The notes: generated by a model not told the origin, from the sequence alone. A stretch of DNA of 25,290 bases from CAZJUO01 sp964549245 (GCA_964549245.1 CAZJUO010000009.1:1-25290), one strand, 5' to 3'; shown: positions 12,111-21,243, counted from the stretch's first letter. Numbers and translations: made by a program.

Positions 12111-14105
12111 ATGTCTACACCACTTATTATCGCCCTGGCCGCTTCGGGCCTCTCAATCATCTATGGAGGGATATTGACCCGATGGATCGTCAAACAACCG
12201 AAAGGCGATGAAAAAATGCAATCAATTGCCAAGGCTATTCAGGAGGGGGCAAGCGCCTACTTAAACCGCCAGACCAGGACCATTGCCGTTATTGCTATCA
12301 TCATCTTTATCTTGTTATGGCTGTTTTTGAATTTACAAACGGCAATCGGCTTTTTGATCGGCGCCATTCTATCAGGCTTGGCTGGCTATATCGGTATGAA
12401 TGTTTCGGTGCGCGCCAACGTGCGTACAGCCGAAGCCGCTAAATCAGGCATGAAAAAAGCTTTGAACATATCCGCCAAAGGCGGTGCGGTAACCGGACTG
12501 CTGGTGGCTGGACTTGGCCTGTTGGGAGTGGCCGGATACTATGCTATCACCAAAGACATTCAGGCGCTTATTGGGCTTGGCTTCGGCGGCAGTTTGATTT
12601 CTATCTTTGCCCGGTTGGGCGGCGGTATTTATACCAAAGGTGCTGATGTAGGCGCTGATCTGGTAGGCAAAGTGGAAGCGGGCATCCCCGAAGATGATCC
12701 GCGCAACCCAGCGGTGATTGCTGACAATGTCGGCGACAATGTCGGCGATTGCGCCGGTATGGCAGCTGATTTATTTGAAACATACGCGGTGACGGCTGTA
12801 GCGGCTATGCTGCTCGGCTCATTAACCTTTATAGGTTTTGAAAACGCTTTGTTATTTCCTCTATTGATCGGCGGACTGGCTATTGTCAGTTCGTTAATTG
12901 GAGTATTGTTTATCCGTTTGGGCAAGAAAAAAAGTATCATGGGGGCATTATACAAAGGTTTAATTGTTACCGGTATATTGGCCGCGGCTGCTTTTTATCC
13001 GATTACCCAATGGCTCATGAAGGATAATGGCATTTACTCGGTTACCAATCTATATCTTGCTTCGCTGGTTGGTTTGCTGGTTACTGCCCTGCTGGTAGTA
13101 ATTACTGAATACTATACTTCGACTAAATATAAACCCGTCCGTTCAGTGGCCAAAAGCTCTGAAACAGGCCATGGTACCAATATTATTACCGGCTTGGCTG
13201 TTTCTATGAAATCTACCGCCTTGCCCGTTTTAGTTATTTGCGGCGGGGTACTGGCGGCTTACGGATTAGCGGAAATTTATGGTGTGGCTATTGCCGTGAT
13301 GAGCATGCTTTCGTTGACGGGCATTATAGTGACCATTGACTCGTACGGCCCGATTACTGATAATGCGGGCGGTATCGCTGAAATGTCAGGCTTGTCCGAA
13401 GACGTACGCCAGACCACCGATGCACTGGATGCTGTAGGCAATACCACCAAAGCCGTTACCAAGGGCTACGCTATCGGTTCGGCTGGGTTAGCCGCTTTAG
13501 TTTTATTTGCTTCGTATACCCAGGATTTAATGTCCGAGGGGCATTTATTTTCGTTTTTGTTAGACGATCCCAAGGTATTGGTCGGCTTATTTTTAGGCGG
13601 TCTGCTACCTTACTTTTTCGGGGCACAGGCTATGCAGGCAGTAGGCAAAGTAGCTGGCTTTGTAGTGCAGGAAGTACGCCGGCAGTTTGCCGAGAAAAAA
13701 GGCATTATGGACGGCACCGAAAAACCGGATTATGCTCGCACTGTGGATATTGTTACTAAGGGAGCAATAAAACAAATGATTGTTCCCGCTCTTCTTCCCG
13801 TGGTAGTGCCAATTTTAGTCGGTTGGTTATTGGGTCCCGTAGCTTTGGGAGGATTGCTGGTTGGCAGTATCGTTACCGGGATATTCGTGGCCATTTCTAT
13901 GACTACTGGCGGTGCGGCGTGGGACAATGCCAAAAAGTATATTGAAACAGGAGCTCATGGCGGCAAAGGTTCGGTGGCTCATCAAGCGGCTGTAACGGGC
14001 GATACGGTTGGTGATCCGTACAAGGATACTGCCGGTCCGGCTATTAACCCCATGATAAAAATTTTGAATATCGTTGCTCTGCTGATCATTAGTTTAATAC
14101 TTTAG
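12111..14105 (+). CDS. hppA: Membrane-bound ion-translocating pyrophosphatase, K+-independent type
   Basis: 664 aa, about 16 transmembrane helices. It hydrolyses PPi and pumps H+ (or Na+) across the membrane. Catalytic stretch DNVGDNVGDCAGMAADLFE at residues 205-223, preceded by the DVGADLVGKVEAGIPEDDPRNP loop, and a late Asp-rich motif GDTVGDPYKDTAGPAINP near the C terminus. GNTTKAVTKG carries Lys447 at the position that separates K+-independent enzymes (Lys) from K+-dependent ones (Ala). The ion is probably H+, by family. It can salvage PPi energy from the biosynthesis of lipids, RNA and amino-acyl-tRNA in a fermentative small-genome cell. No clear SD, 32 nt after nusA. Confidence 0.97.
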   Translation: MSTPLIIALAASGLSIIYGGILTRWIVKQPKGDEKMQSIAKAIQEGASAYLNRQTRTIAVIAIIIFILLWLFLNLQTAIGFLIGAILSGLAGYIGMNVSVRANVRTAEAAKSGMKKALNISAKGGAVTGLLVAGLGLLGVAGYYAITKDIQALIGLGFGGSLISIFARLGGGIYTKGADVGADLVGKVEAGIPEDDPRNPAVIADNVGDNVGDCAGMAADLFETYAVTAVAAMLLGSLTFIGFENALLFPLLIGGLAIVSSLIGVLFIRLGKKKSIMGALYKGLIVTGILAAAAFYPITQWLMKDNGIYSVTNLYLASLVGLLVTALLVVITEYYTSTKYKPVRSVAKSSETGHGTNIITGLAVSMKSTALPVLVICGGVLAAYGLAEIYGVAIAVMSMLSLTGIIVTIDSYGPITDNAGGIAEMSGLSEDVRQTTDALDAVGNTTKAVTKGYAIGSAGLAALVLFASYTQDLMSEGHLFSFLLDDPKVLVGLFLGGLLPYFFGAQAMQAVGKVAGFVVQEVRRQFAEKKGIMDGTEKPDYARTVDIVTKGAIKQMIVPALLPVVVPILVGWLLGPVALGGLLVGSIVTGIFVAISMTTGGAAWDNAKKYIETGAHGGKGSVAHQAAVTGDTVGDPYKDTAGPAINPMIKILNIVALLIISLIL

Positions 14106-14114
14106 AAACGTATC

Positions 14115-14756
14115 ATGCCGTACCAGATTTTGCGTCCAATTTTTGAACCAGCCATCAAGCGCAAGATCAGACATGTTGCCGGAAGGGAGCATTTACCTAA
14201 ACCCCCGTTTATCGTAGCCGCAAACCATGTTGGCTTTCTGGATCCCATTGCTTTGGTCATTACCATGCTTGAGATTTACCAGCAGCCGATGTATTGCCTG
14301 ACAAACCAGTTTATGTGGACCATCTGGGGTGGTCCGTTAGCCAGCCGTTGGTTGGCTATGATTCCCGTTTATAAGAAGCGAAAAAAAGATTCATTGCAAG
14401 CGGCCCTGGCGTTTTTAAAGAAAGGAAAAATTATCGGAATATTTCCTGAAGGAACGAGAAATACTGATAGCAAGCATTTACTGCCTGGCAAGACAGGTGC
14501 TATACGCTTGGCACTTCGCTCGGGAGTGCCGATTATCCCTTTGGGTATAATAAATACAACAGGCCGAAGCATTGGCCAAGCTTTTGGCAGTTTGTGGCGG
14601 GATGATTCGTATTTGGATTTGCATTTTGGACCGGCTTTGGACCTCAATGAGTTTCGGAACGCAACCATGGACCGCGCTTCGCTCCAGGCGGCCACCCAAA
14701 AACTGATGCAAGCTATTGCTCCGCTATGCCAGAAAAAATATTTATATAATAATTAA
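14115..14756 (+). CDS. PlsC-type 1-acyl-glycerol-3-phosphate acyltransferase
   Basis: 213 aa. LPLAT family with the catalytic HX4D box NHVGFLD (about residues 37-43) and the substrate-binding box FPEGTR (about 113-118), plus VPIIPLGI as block IV. It should transfer an acyl group to lysophosphatidate or a related acceptor at the membrane face. It starts 9 nt after hppA and is followed within 8 nt by a second acyltransferase gene, so these probably form one transcript. Acyl donor unknown. Confidence 0.92.
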   Translation: MPYQILRPIFEPAIKRKIRHVAGREHLPKPPFIVAANHVGFLDPIALVITMLEIYQQPMYCLTNQFMWTIWGGPLASRWLAMIPVYKKRKKDSLQAALAFLKKGKIIGIFPEGTRNTDSKHLLPGKTGAIRLALRSGVPIIPLGIINTTGRSIGQAFGSLWRDDSYLDLHFGPALDLNEFRNATMDRASLQAATQKLMQAIAPLCQKKYLYNN

Positions 14757-14763
14757 ATAGTCT

Positions 14764-15465
14764 ATGGCCCTGCCAAAATCATTAACCGTATACCCTGTTA
14801 CGAGGAGGTTTTTGTTGCCTACGATTCGTTTTTTTATCAAAAAAACAGTAGGCCTGGAGCATATTCCACGGCAGGGGCCGTTTCTCCTGACATGCAAGCA
14901 TCTTGGGCCCATGGATGGTATTTTTATCGCTGCTGTTATAGTGCCCATTATTAACCAAAAAGTCCGTTTTGTAACCAATATAGCGAAAGCGGGATGGTTT
15001 TGGGAGGAGATAGTTGCCAAGCGATGGGCCGGCTGCATTCCGTTTTATCGTGAAGCGCCCAAGACGTGTATCGATTTAGCACTGGAGTATTTGCAGCGGG
15101 GTGAGGTAGTAGGTATTTTCCCCGAAGGTTTAATTCAGGATTTTGGTACCCATGAGCATAGAGCAAAAACCGGAGCCGCCCGTTTAGCTATTTGGGGGCA
15201 AGTACCTGTGGTGCCGGTTGGTTTGGTCCATAATATATCGGTGCGCCAGGATTTGCCTTTTCTACAGCGGCGCCGGCAGGTAATAAAAAATATTTTATTA
15301 AATCCTCACGCCTTGGAAATCCATATTGGCAGGCCTTTTGAGCTCTCTGAATATTACTACCAGGAAATGAATAAACAGCTCCTCGTAGAGGCCAGCGAAA
15401 AAATCATCGACCAGATTGATTTGCTGACGACGGTTCACATGGAAAACAATACAAAATCAGTGTAA
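14764..15465 (+). CDS. Second, divergent PlsC-type acyltransferase
   Basis: 233 aa. The same fold as its neighbour but quite different sequence: HX4D box KHLGPMD (about 43-49) and block III FPEGLIQ, lacking the usual Thr-Arg after the Gly. VPVVPVGL is present. Family function is sn-glycerol-phosphate acylation. With two paralogues in tandem, one may act at sn-1 and one at sn-2, but this cannot be read from sequence. Alternatively it may acylate a different alcohol. Start at 14764 is the first ATG after the preceding stop, with no clear SD. Confidence 0.85.
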   Translation: MALPKSLTVYPVTRRFLLPTIRFFIKKTVGLEHIPRQGPFLLTCKHLGPMDGIFIAAVIVPIINQKVRFVTNIAKAGWFWEEIVAKRWAGCIPFYREAPKTCIDLALEYLQRGEVVGIFPEGLIQDFGTHEHRAKTGAARLAIWGQVPVVPVGLVHNISVRQDLPFLQRRRQVIKNILLNPHALEIHIGRPFELSEYYYQEMNKQLLVEASEKIIDQIDLLTTVHMENNTKSV

Positions 15466-15500
15466 ACTATAAGCAGGTATATATTATTAATTCAAACAAT

Positions 15501-16952
15501 ATGAAATGGTCTCAATTATCCCATTTGCCCAAAGAACAGCTGCGGGAAATACAAAATAAAAAACTGGCGTATTTTATGAAGCATGAATTGCCGTACTCGC
15601 CTTTTTATCGGCAGCTGTTTATCGACCATAAACTGCGATTTTCAAAAATCCGCACTACCGATGACCTGCAAAACGTTCCTTTCACTTCCAAGGAGGATTT
15701 GGCGCCCACCGTCGAAGAACCGGCCAAACCGCGCGGTTTTATTCTGCAGCCCGATGAAAAACTGATACGCAAAGTAGCGCCAAAAGAAATGCTGGCCAAA
15801 ATATTGTGGAAGAAAGCTAGGCATCAAGACGCCAAGCAATATTTGGAGTATTTTTATAAGCCTATCCACATGCATTTTACCACTGGCCGTTCTGCTACCC
15901 CGACACCTTTTGTGTATACCGGGTCTGATGTAGAAATATTCCGGCAAGCTGGCGAGCGCATGCTTGATGTAGCGGGCGTAACGCGTGATCTGTCAGCTTT
16001 AAATGCTTTTCCCTACGCACCGCATTTAGCGTTTTGGCAGACCTATAACGCACTTACCAAACTTGGCATGACTTCACTGCAAACGGGCGGAGGAAAAATT
16101 ATGGGCACCCAAAAAATTATGGATGCTATTGAACGCTTGAAAATGGGGGTGGTGACTTTTATTCCGGGGTATGGTTACCATATGCTGCGCGAGGCGGTTA
16201 AGCAAAAAAAAGATTTTTCCAGCTTGAAATTTGTGATCAGCGGCGGGGAGCGGGCCAGTGCCGGGATGAAGGAAAAGGTCAAAGGACTGCTGGCGCAATT
16301 AGGCGCCAAAGACGTCCAGTATTTATCGACCTATGCTTTTACCGAAGGCAAAACCGCATGGATACAATGCCACGAAAGGTCAGGTTATCACACTTACCCT
16401 GATTTGGAGTTTTTTGAGGTGGTGGATAAAGAGGGAAAGCGGGTTGAGGATGGACAGCCTGGTGAATTGGTTTATACATCGCTTGGCTGGCGCGGTTCAG
16501 TGGTGGTCCGCTACCGCACCGGAGACATGGTCGAAGGCATCGAATACGAGCCGTGTCCGCATTGCGGCAAAACCGTACCGCGCATTAAAATGGATATTCA
16601 GCGGAGTACGGAAATTAAGGAGTTTAATTTAACCAAAGTAAAAGGCGAATTGGTCAACCTAAACCAATTTTATCCGGTACTTTCGAAAATTCCCGAGCTT
16701 GAAGAGTGGCAGGTCGAAATCCGCAAAAAAAACAACGATCCGTATGAAATCGATGAAATCGTCGTATATATTGCACAAAAAGAAGGCGTTCCCTTTGATA
16801 TGATCCGCAGTAAAATAAATCAGCTGCTCCATAACGAAATTTTTATCAGTGCGCAGGTCATAGAGAAGCCGCTGAATGAATTATTGGAGATGCTGGGTAT
16901 GGAGACGGAATTAAAAGAAAAACGCATCGTCGATAATAGGCCCAAGGATTAA
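15501..16952 (+). CDS. PaaK-like adenylate-forming enzyme (phenylacetate-CoA ligase family)
   Basis: 483 aa. ANL-superfamily enzyme of the PaaK branch: N-terminal helix with PYSPFYRQLF, a P-loop HFTTGRSATPTPF (about residues 130-142), the ISGGERAS strand, an aromatic YAFTEGK motif, then YRTGDM (A7 motif) and a four-residue-spaced CPHCG pair that in PaaK-type enzymes lies near the hinge. It should activate a carboxylic acid as the acyl-AMP and then transfer it to CoA or a carrier. The substrate is unlikely to be phenylacetate here. Its place after two acyltransferases and directly before a CarS-like gene (stop and ATG adjacent) suggests fatty-acid activation for lipid synthesis, which is inference. 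Confidence 0.85.
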   Translation: MKWSQLSHLPKEQLREIQNKKLAYFMKHELPYSPFYRQLFIDHKLRFSKIRTTDDLQNVPFTSKEDLAPTVEEPAKPRGFILQPDEKLIRKVAPKEMLAKILWKKARHQDAKQYLEYFYKPIHMHFTTGRSATPTPFVYTGSDVEIFRQAGERMLDVAGVTRDLSALNAFPYAPHLAFWQTYNALTKLGMTSLQTGGGKIMGTQKIMDAIERLKMGVVTFIPGYGYHMLREAVKQKKDFSSLKFVISGGERASAGMKEKVKGLLAQLGAKDVQYLSTYAFTEGKTAWIQCHERSGYHTYPDLEFFEVVDKEGKRVEDGQPGELVYTSLGWRGSVVVRYRTGDMVEGIEYEPCPHCGKTVPRIKMDIQRSTEIKEFNLTKVKGELVNLNQFYPVLSKIPELEEWQVEIRKKNNDPYEIDEIVVYIAQKEGVPFDMIRSKINQLLHNEIFISAQVIEKPLNELLEMLGMETELKEKRIVDNRPKD

Positions 16953-17498
16953 ATGGATATGTGGCTATTAATCGCCCAGAGTGTCTGGTTATTTTTCCCC
17001 ACGGGCATTGCCAATATGTCCGCATCACTGTCGCGCTTTATTCCGCTACTTCGTCAGCCGGTTGACGCCGGGAAATACTGGCGTGGCCGTCGGATATTTG
17101 GCGCGCATAAGACGTGGGGCGGTTTGCTGACCGGTACGGTAGCCGGGATTTTATTTTATTTATTGCAGCAGTATGTATACCAGTTTGATTTTTTTCAAAC
17201 CATCAGCCTGCTTGACTATCACTCCCAACCGTGGTTTATTGGGGGGTTGTTTGGGCTGGGGGCGGTACTGGGGGATTTGGTTAAAAGTTTTTTTAAGCGG
17301 CGGATCAGCATAGAGCCAGGAAAGCCGTGGATACCATTCGACCAGATTGACTATATCGTGGGAGCAATAGTTTTATTAAGTTTTATCTATTGGCCGGGAT
17401 GGAAAGTAGTTGTGGTGGTTTTGGTTTTGGGGCCGGTTTTACATATTATGGTAAATTTGATAAGCTATACCCTACGACTGCAAAAAAATAAGCTGTAA
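16953..17498 (+). CDS. CarS-like CDP-archaeol synthase/phosphatidate cytidylyltransferase family protein
   Basis: 181 aa, about five transmembrane segments. Shows the CarS/DUF46 signatures FGAHKTWGGLLTG (about residues 49-61) and GDLVKSFFKRR with PGKPWIPFDQIDYIVGA (about 107-137). In archaea CarS makes CDP-archaeol from CTP and unsaturated archaetidic acid. The bacterial equivalent step is CDP-diacylglycerol formation by CdsA. In this context, with two PlsC enzymes, it more likely acts on phosphatidate than on ether lipid. ATG directly follows the PaaK-like stop, so the two are coupled. Ends the lipid cluster. Confidence 0.85.
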   Translation: MDMWLLIAQSVWLFFPTGIANMSASLSRFIPLLRQPVDAGKYWRGRRIFGAHKTWGGLLTGTVAGILFYLLQQYVYQFDFFQTISLLDYHSQPWFIGGLFGLGAVLGDLVKSFFKRRISIEPGKPWIPFDQIDYIVGAIVLLSFIYWPGWKVVVVVLVLGPVLHIMVNLISYTLRLQKNKL

Positions 17499-17577
17499 TG
17501 TTAACGCCAATCGTCTAGCATATAGCTCTACGGTGTATAGCTAATGATTTAAGATAATTAAGCATAGTAATCAATAT

Positions 17578-18855
17578 ATGAAAGTTGCAAAAAAAGAATT
17601 ACCTAAAAATCAAGTTGAATTGACCATTGAGCTGTCGGTGGAGGAATTTCAGCCTTACCTTGACCAGGCGGTAGCCACTATCAGCCGGGAAACTTCCATT
17701 GCCGGGTTTCGTCCGGGCAAAGCGCCTTACCAAGTGGTAGCTAAACAGGTTGGGCTAATGCGCATACACCAAAACGCCGCTGAAGCGGCAGTGCAAAAAA
17801 GCTTTGTCCAAGCCGTTGAAGAGCAAAAAATATATACTATAGGCGCGCCAAAAATTTCTGTGCAAAAAATCGCGCCTAATAATCCCTTTGTATACCAAGC
17901 AACGGTAGCTCTACTACCCAAGGTTACGTTGGGTGATTATAAAAGCATATCAGCAGAAAAGCGTGAGGTGGCCGTTGAAGACAAGGATGTCGAAGCTACT
18001 GTAGAAAATTTACGCAAAATGTTCGGTAAGGAAAAAAAGGTTCTGCGACCCGCTAAACAGGGTGACAAGGTGGAAGTTGATATGGATGTTTTTATGGATA
18101 AAGTCCCTATAGACGGCGGTAAAGCCAAGCAGCAGACCATCACAATTGGCGAGGGTGCTTTTATCCCCGGGTTTGAGGAGCAGCTTATCGGCATGAATGC
18201 TGGTGAAACAAGGGAATTTACTATCAGTTTTCCCAAAGAATACCACCGAAAAGATTTGGCTGGCAAACCGGCCGAATTCAAAGTTACTGTGCATACTGTT
18301 TTTGAAATAGAACTGCCGGCTTTGGATGACGCTTTTGCCAAACAGGCGGGCAAGTTTGAAAACCTTGACGCATTGAAGTCGCAAATAAAGCAGAACATCA
18401 AGCAGGAAAAGGCCATGAAAGAGGAACAGCGTTGGGAATTGGCAGTAATTGATAAGCTTATTAAGAGCGCGACTTTTGGCGAGATACCGGACATTTTAGT
18501 TAACAGTGAGCTGGACAAAATGATCCATGAATTGGAACACCAGGTTAATAAGCAGGGCATGAAATTTGACGATTATCTGAAGAGCATCAAAAAATCTGTT
18601 GATGACCTGAAGCTGGAATTTACCAACCAAGCCATCAGACGCGTGAAAACAGCTTTAGCCCTTAGAGAAATAGCCAACCAGGAGAAAATATCCGTTAGCG
18701 ACCAGGAAGCCAAAGAAAAAATCGAGCAGCAAAAAAAGATGTACCAGCAGCAGCCAGAGATGCAAAAACAGCTTGATTCCCCTGACTACCACGACTACGT
18801 GAAAAATATGCTGCGCAGCCAAAAGGTGTTTGCTTTGTTCAAGAAAGAGATGTAA
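17578..18855 (+). CDS. tig: Trigger factor
   Basis: 425 aa, near the usual length. Ribosome-associated chaperone with peptidyl-prolyl isomerase domain. The ribosome-binding signature GFRPGKAPYQVV (residues 43-54) is intact. An FKBP-type PPIase domain spans about 150-240 (GDKVEVDMDVFMD...IPGFEEQLIGMNAGETREF) and is followed by the helical C-terminal arms, rich in Lys/Glu/Gln. Preceded by an AT-rich 79-bp spacer without a clear promoter or SD. I see no clear terminator after it. Confidence 0.96.
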   Translation: MKVAKKELPKNQVELTIELSVEEFQPYLDQAVATISRETSIAGFRPGKAPYQVVAKQVGLMRIHQNAAEAAVQKSFVQAVEEQKIYTIGAPKISVQKIAPNNPFVYQATVALLPKVTLGDYKSISAEKREVAVEDKDVEATVENLRKMFGKEKKVLRPAKQGDKVEVDMDVFMDKVPIDGGKAKQQTITIGEGAFIPGFEEQLIGMNAGETREFTISFPKEYHRKDLAGKPAEFKVTVHTVFEIELPALDDAFAKQAGKFENLDALKSQIKQNIKQEKAMKEEQRWELAVIDKLIKSATFGEIPDILVNSELDKMIHELEHQVNKQGMKFDDYLKSIKKSVDDLKLEFTNQAIRRVKTALALREIANQEKISVSDQEAKEKIEQQKKMYQQQPEMQKQLDSPDYHDYVKNMLRSQKVFALFKKEM

Positions 18856-19217
18856 ATTAGTTTTCCTTTGGCAGGGGCCGTGATCGCCGTGTTTGATATG
18901 CCTAACTATAGTCAGATGGTATGGGAAAGTTGATTGCATCAATTTGTTTAGGATTTTGAGAGATGGTGATAAATAAATATTTTTTAAAGAAGTTTGAGAA
19001 AATAATGTTGTGTATAGGAAGAAAAACAGGCTTGGGGCCTTCGATTCGACAGGCAAATCTAATTATTAATTTGGTTACAATGGAAGCGTTTGACAGCGGT
19101 AGTCGGTTGTGGATAAGTAGTATTGTTTTTTTGTACAAAGAGAATACAATTAAAGCAGTATAGGTAATAATTTATTTATTATCCAATAAGTTATGCATCA
19201 AAGCCTCTGGAAACCAA
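18856..19217. other. 362-bp AT-rich intergenic stretch with one DnaA-box-like site
   Basis: No convincing gene. TGTGGATAA (19108-19116) is a perfect complement of TTATCCACA and lies shortly after TTGACA (19090-19095), but the -10 at 17 bp (ATAAGT) is poor. A 66-codon open frame at 18963-19163 has no ribosome site and no recognisable content. Confidence 0.4.
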
Positions 19218-19808
19218 ATGTGGTTACTTTTTGCATTGGTTGGAATGGTTTTGGTCGGAACCATTTTTGTCCCAAAGGATAGTGCTGAAGCGTATTCTTA
19301 CCCAGGGTTTAAGTGGGGAGTGACATATATGCGCTATGAGTTAAATATAGCAGGTTGGGCAAGTCACCCTATCCATAATGCAAAAAATACCTGGAATGGA
19401 GCCGGATCGCCGTTCCTTTTTAATTATTTAAGGGAAAGCGCCTGCCCTCGCCAATATGATGGGCATAATGTCGTGACACGAGCTAATCGTGGGGATAACG
19501 GTAAGCTTGGCGTTACCTCGGTGTGGTGTAATGGATCTGGATATTCGTGTTATTCCGGTAGAACAATTTTAGAAGCCGATGTTGAGTTTAATGATTATTA
19601 TCTCTGGGGAGCTTATGGTGAGCCAAATTTATATGATCTAGAAAGCGCCACGGTACATGAGTTTGGGCACGCCCTTCACTTGGGTCATTCAGGTTCTTGG
19701 TGCGGAACAATTTGGCAAGCAAGTATGTGTGACGGGATGGGTGTGGGGCAATTTTATAAACGTACGCTCGCTGGTGACGATAAGAATGGAATTAATTACA
19801 TTTATTAA
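19218..19808 (+). CDS. Secreted matrixin-like (M10-type) zinc metalloprotease
   Basis: 196 aa. N-terminal hydrophobic segment (residues 2-18) followed by DSAEA/YSY, a likely signal-peptidase site. The zinc site HEFGHALHLGHS (147-158) fits the metzincin pattern HExGHxxGxxH, with a downstream Met (about 174) in CDGMG as candidate Met-turn. There is no pro-domain, so it is short. The chain before the zinc site has Asn-rich beta segments, as in matrixin catalytic domains. Several Cys could form disulphides outside the cell. The next gene overlaps its 3' end by 23 nt, suggesting a linked function. No strong SD is seen. Confidence 0.82.
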   Translation: MWLLFALVGMVLVGTIFVPKDSAEAYSYPGFKWGVTYMRYELNIAGWASHPIHNAKNTWNGAGSPFLFNYLRESACPRQYDGHNVVTRANRGDNGKLGVTSVWCNGSGYSCYSGRTILEADVEFNDYYLWGAYGEPNLYDLESATVHEFGHALHLGHSGSWCGTIWQASMCDGMGVGQFYKRTLAGDDKNGINYIY

Positions 19809-20400
19809 TAAACTTAAGTTTATTAATAAAAGCACAAAAATCATTTTAGGAGTAATAGCACTTTCAATTATTGTGTTAGTGGTCATAATAGTTATCGCCC
19901 CTAATTATAAAAATGACATTGCGGATGAAAGTGATGTGATGAATAATTCTGATAATCATATTTATGGCACAATTTATACATCAAGAATTGAGCAAGATAT
20001 TGACACGTATACTGACCATGCTGTGGCTATTGTGGTAGGAGCTTTTACTAGTAAAGGAAAAACCGTATGGAATAGTGATAAGACTAATATTAGCACGGAG
20101 GTATACTTTCAGGTGGACGAGGTGCTGAAAGGTAATATTAAGCCGGGTCTGGAGATTAAAATATTACAAGCAGGCGGGGAATTAGACGGGCAGACGCAAA
20201 TATATGAGGGCGCCATTAAATACGCGCCAGGGCAGACCAGCCTTTTATTTTTAGGGACCAATGAGGATGAAGATTATGTAGTATTTGCGGATGATTGGGG
20301 TCAATTTATTGTCAATGAAGATGATACTGTAAAAAATTTTTCTGGTAAAACTGTCAGCTTGTCAGATTTTAAGAGTGAAATAAGCCAGCGAGTTGAATAA
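19786..20400 (+). CDS. Membrane-anchored extracellular protein of unknown function, linked to the matrixin
   Basis: 204 aa from ATG 19786, which lies inside the end of the protease gene (23-nt overlap). A basic N terminus (NKLKFINKSTK), one strongly hydrophobic helix (about 16-36), then an acidic beta-rich ectodomain. It contains AVAIVVGAFTSKGK, YFQVDEVLKGNIKPG and GQTSLLFLG, resembling strand patterns in exported beta-sandwich proteins, but I recognise no named family. It could be a surface partner, a substrate or an inhibitor of the protease. Followed by a bidirectional terminator. Confidence 0.7.
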   Translation: MELITFINKLKFINKSTKIILGVIALSIIVLVVIIVIAPNYKNDIADESDVMNNSDNHIYGTIYTSRIEQDIDTYTDHAVAIVVGAFTSKGKTVWNSDKTNISTEVYFQVDEVLKGNIKPGLEIKILQAGGELDGQTQIYEGAIKYAPGQTSLLFLGTNEDEDYVVFADDWGQFIVNEDDTVKNFSGKTVSLSDFKSEISQRVE

Positions 20401-20414
20401 GAGTATATATAACA

Positions 20415-20441
20415 AAAAAGCCTCTAATGTGAGGCTTTTTT
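20415..20441. terminator. Bidirectional intrinsic terminator
   Basis: AAAAAGCCTC (20415-20424), 6-nt loop, GAGGCTTTTT (20431-20440), perfect 10 bp with T- and A-runs on both sides. It lies between the convergent genes at 20400 and 20448. Confidence 0.92.
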
Positions 20442-20447
20442 AGATGA

Positions 20448-21194
20448 TTAAATAGTTTCTGGCAGGGATTGCCAAAGCGATTCAAACAATAATCGCTGGA
20501 GATCAGCTATTCCCCTACTGAATACCTCAATGGAAATCAGGTCTTTTTTATATTCTTGAAAAATCACTTTTTCGCTGAATATATACGCACCGCCGGTGAA
20601 TTGGTAAGGGCGGTTGGCCGGCACGATACGGACTTCGGACAGGTATTTCATGCCGTCCGCTTGGCGTTGCCTGGCTTCCGGGCTGTCTTCCAGGATGAGC
20701 CTGGTTTTTATTTTCGCGCTAGCGCGCCTAATTTTGAATTCCGAAAACCATTTTTCATCCATGGCCAGCCAAGTTTTTTCAGGCCCGATGATAAGGTATT
20801 CCTTGAGCCCGGGCATGCGCAGGATGTCGTTGTACACTTCCTTGATCGCTGACAAGCCTTCGTGGTAAATAATTATTGGCCTGGCTTTTGACTGTCGGTA
20901 TAAGGAATTTAATTCAGGCAAAGACTGCTTGATAAGCCTGGTGGCTTCAGTACTCAAGTTATAAATTTTCTGCGGGTTTTCCGCTGTGTATTCTTTGATC
21001 TTTCTCTCCTGTATGGGGAACATCAGCTTTTTGGCCATCAAAGATTCTATGACACTGTAGGTTGTAGAACGGGGCAGATCCGACTTCTTGGCTATTTCTT
21101 GGGCAGTGGCCTTGCCTAGCTCTAATCCTGCAAGATACACCCTAGCTTCTTTATCTGTTAATCCGAACTTTATTAAAGATTCATGTAATAACAT
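20448..21194 (-). CDS. TrmB-family transcriptional regulator
   Basis: 248 aa. N-terminal winged helix-turn-helix (about 5-75): LIKFGLTDKEARVYLAGLELGKATAQEIAKKSDLP as helices, then RSTTYSVIESLMAKK as recognition helix and wing, typical of the TrmB group. The C-terminal part (about 105-240) starts RPIIIYHEGLSAIKEVYNDIL, like the TrmB/YkuI-type effector domain, and includes ARQRQADG. TrmB regulators are best known from archaeal sugar transport and metabolism, and Patescibacteria often have several. Ligand unknown. Its promoter is TTGACT-17-TAATAT on the minus strand, and a DnaA-box-like site lies between promoter and ATG. Confidence 0.88.
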   Translation of the reverse strand: MLLHESLIKFGLTDKEARVYLAGLELGKATAQEIAKKSDLPRSTTYSVIESLMAKKLMFPIQERKIKEYTAENPQKIYNLSTEATRLIKQSLPELNSLYRQSKARPIIIYHEGLSAIKEVYNDILRMPGLKEYLIIGPEKTWLAMDEKWFSEFKIRRASAKIKTRLILEDSPEARQRQADGMKYLSEVRIVPANRPYQFTGGAYIFSEKVIFQEYKKDLISIEVFSRGIADLQRLLFESLWQSLPETI

Positions 21195-21196
21195 AT

Positions 21197-21205
21197 TGTG
21201 GATAA
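21197..21205. promoter_or_regulatory. DnaA-box-like site in the trmB-type leader
   Basis: TGTGGATAA on the plus strand, that is TTATCCACA on the coding strand of the regulator, 2 bp before its start codon. It could be chance or could link its expression to DnaA. Confidence 0.35.
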
Positions 21206-21243
21206 GTTAATATGCCGACGAAATCGACAACCTTATATATATA

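Noticed and set aside
18963..19163. 66-codon open frame
   Set aside because: No ribosome site, no domain, composition like intergenic DNA. An overlapping minus-strand frame is equally unsupported.
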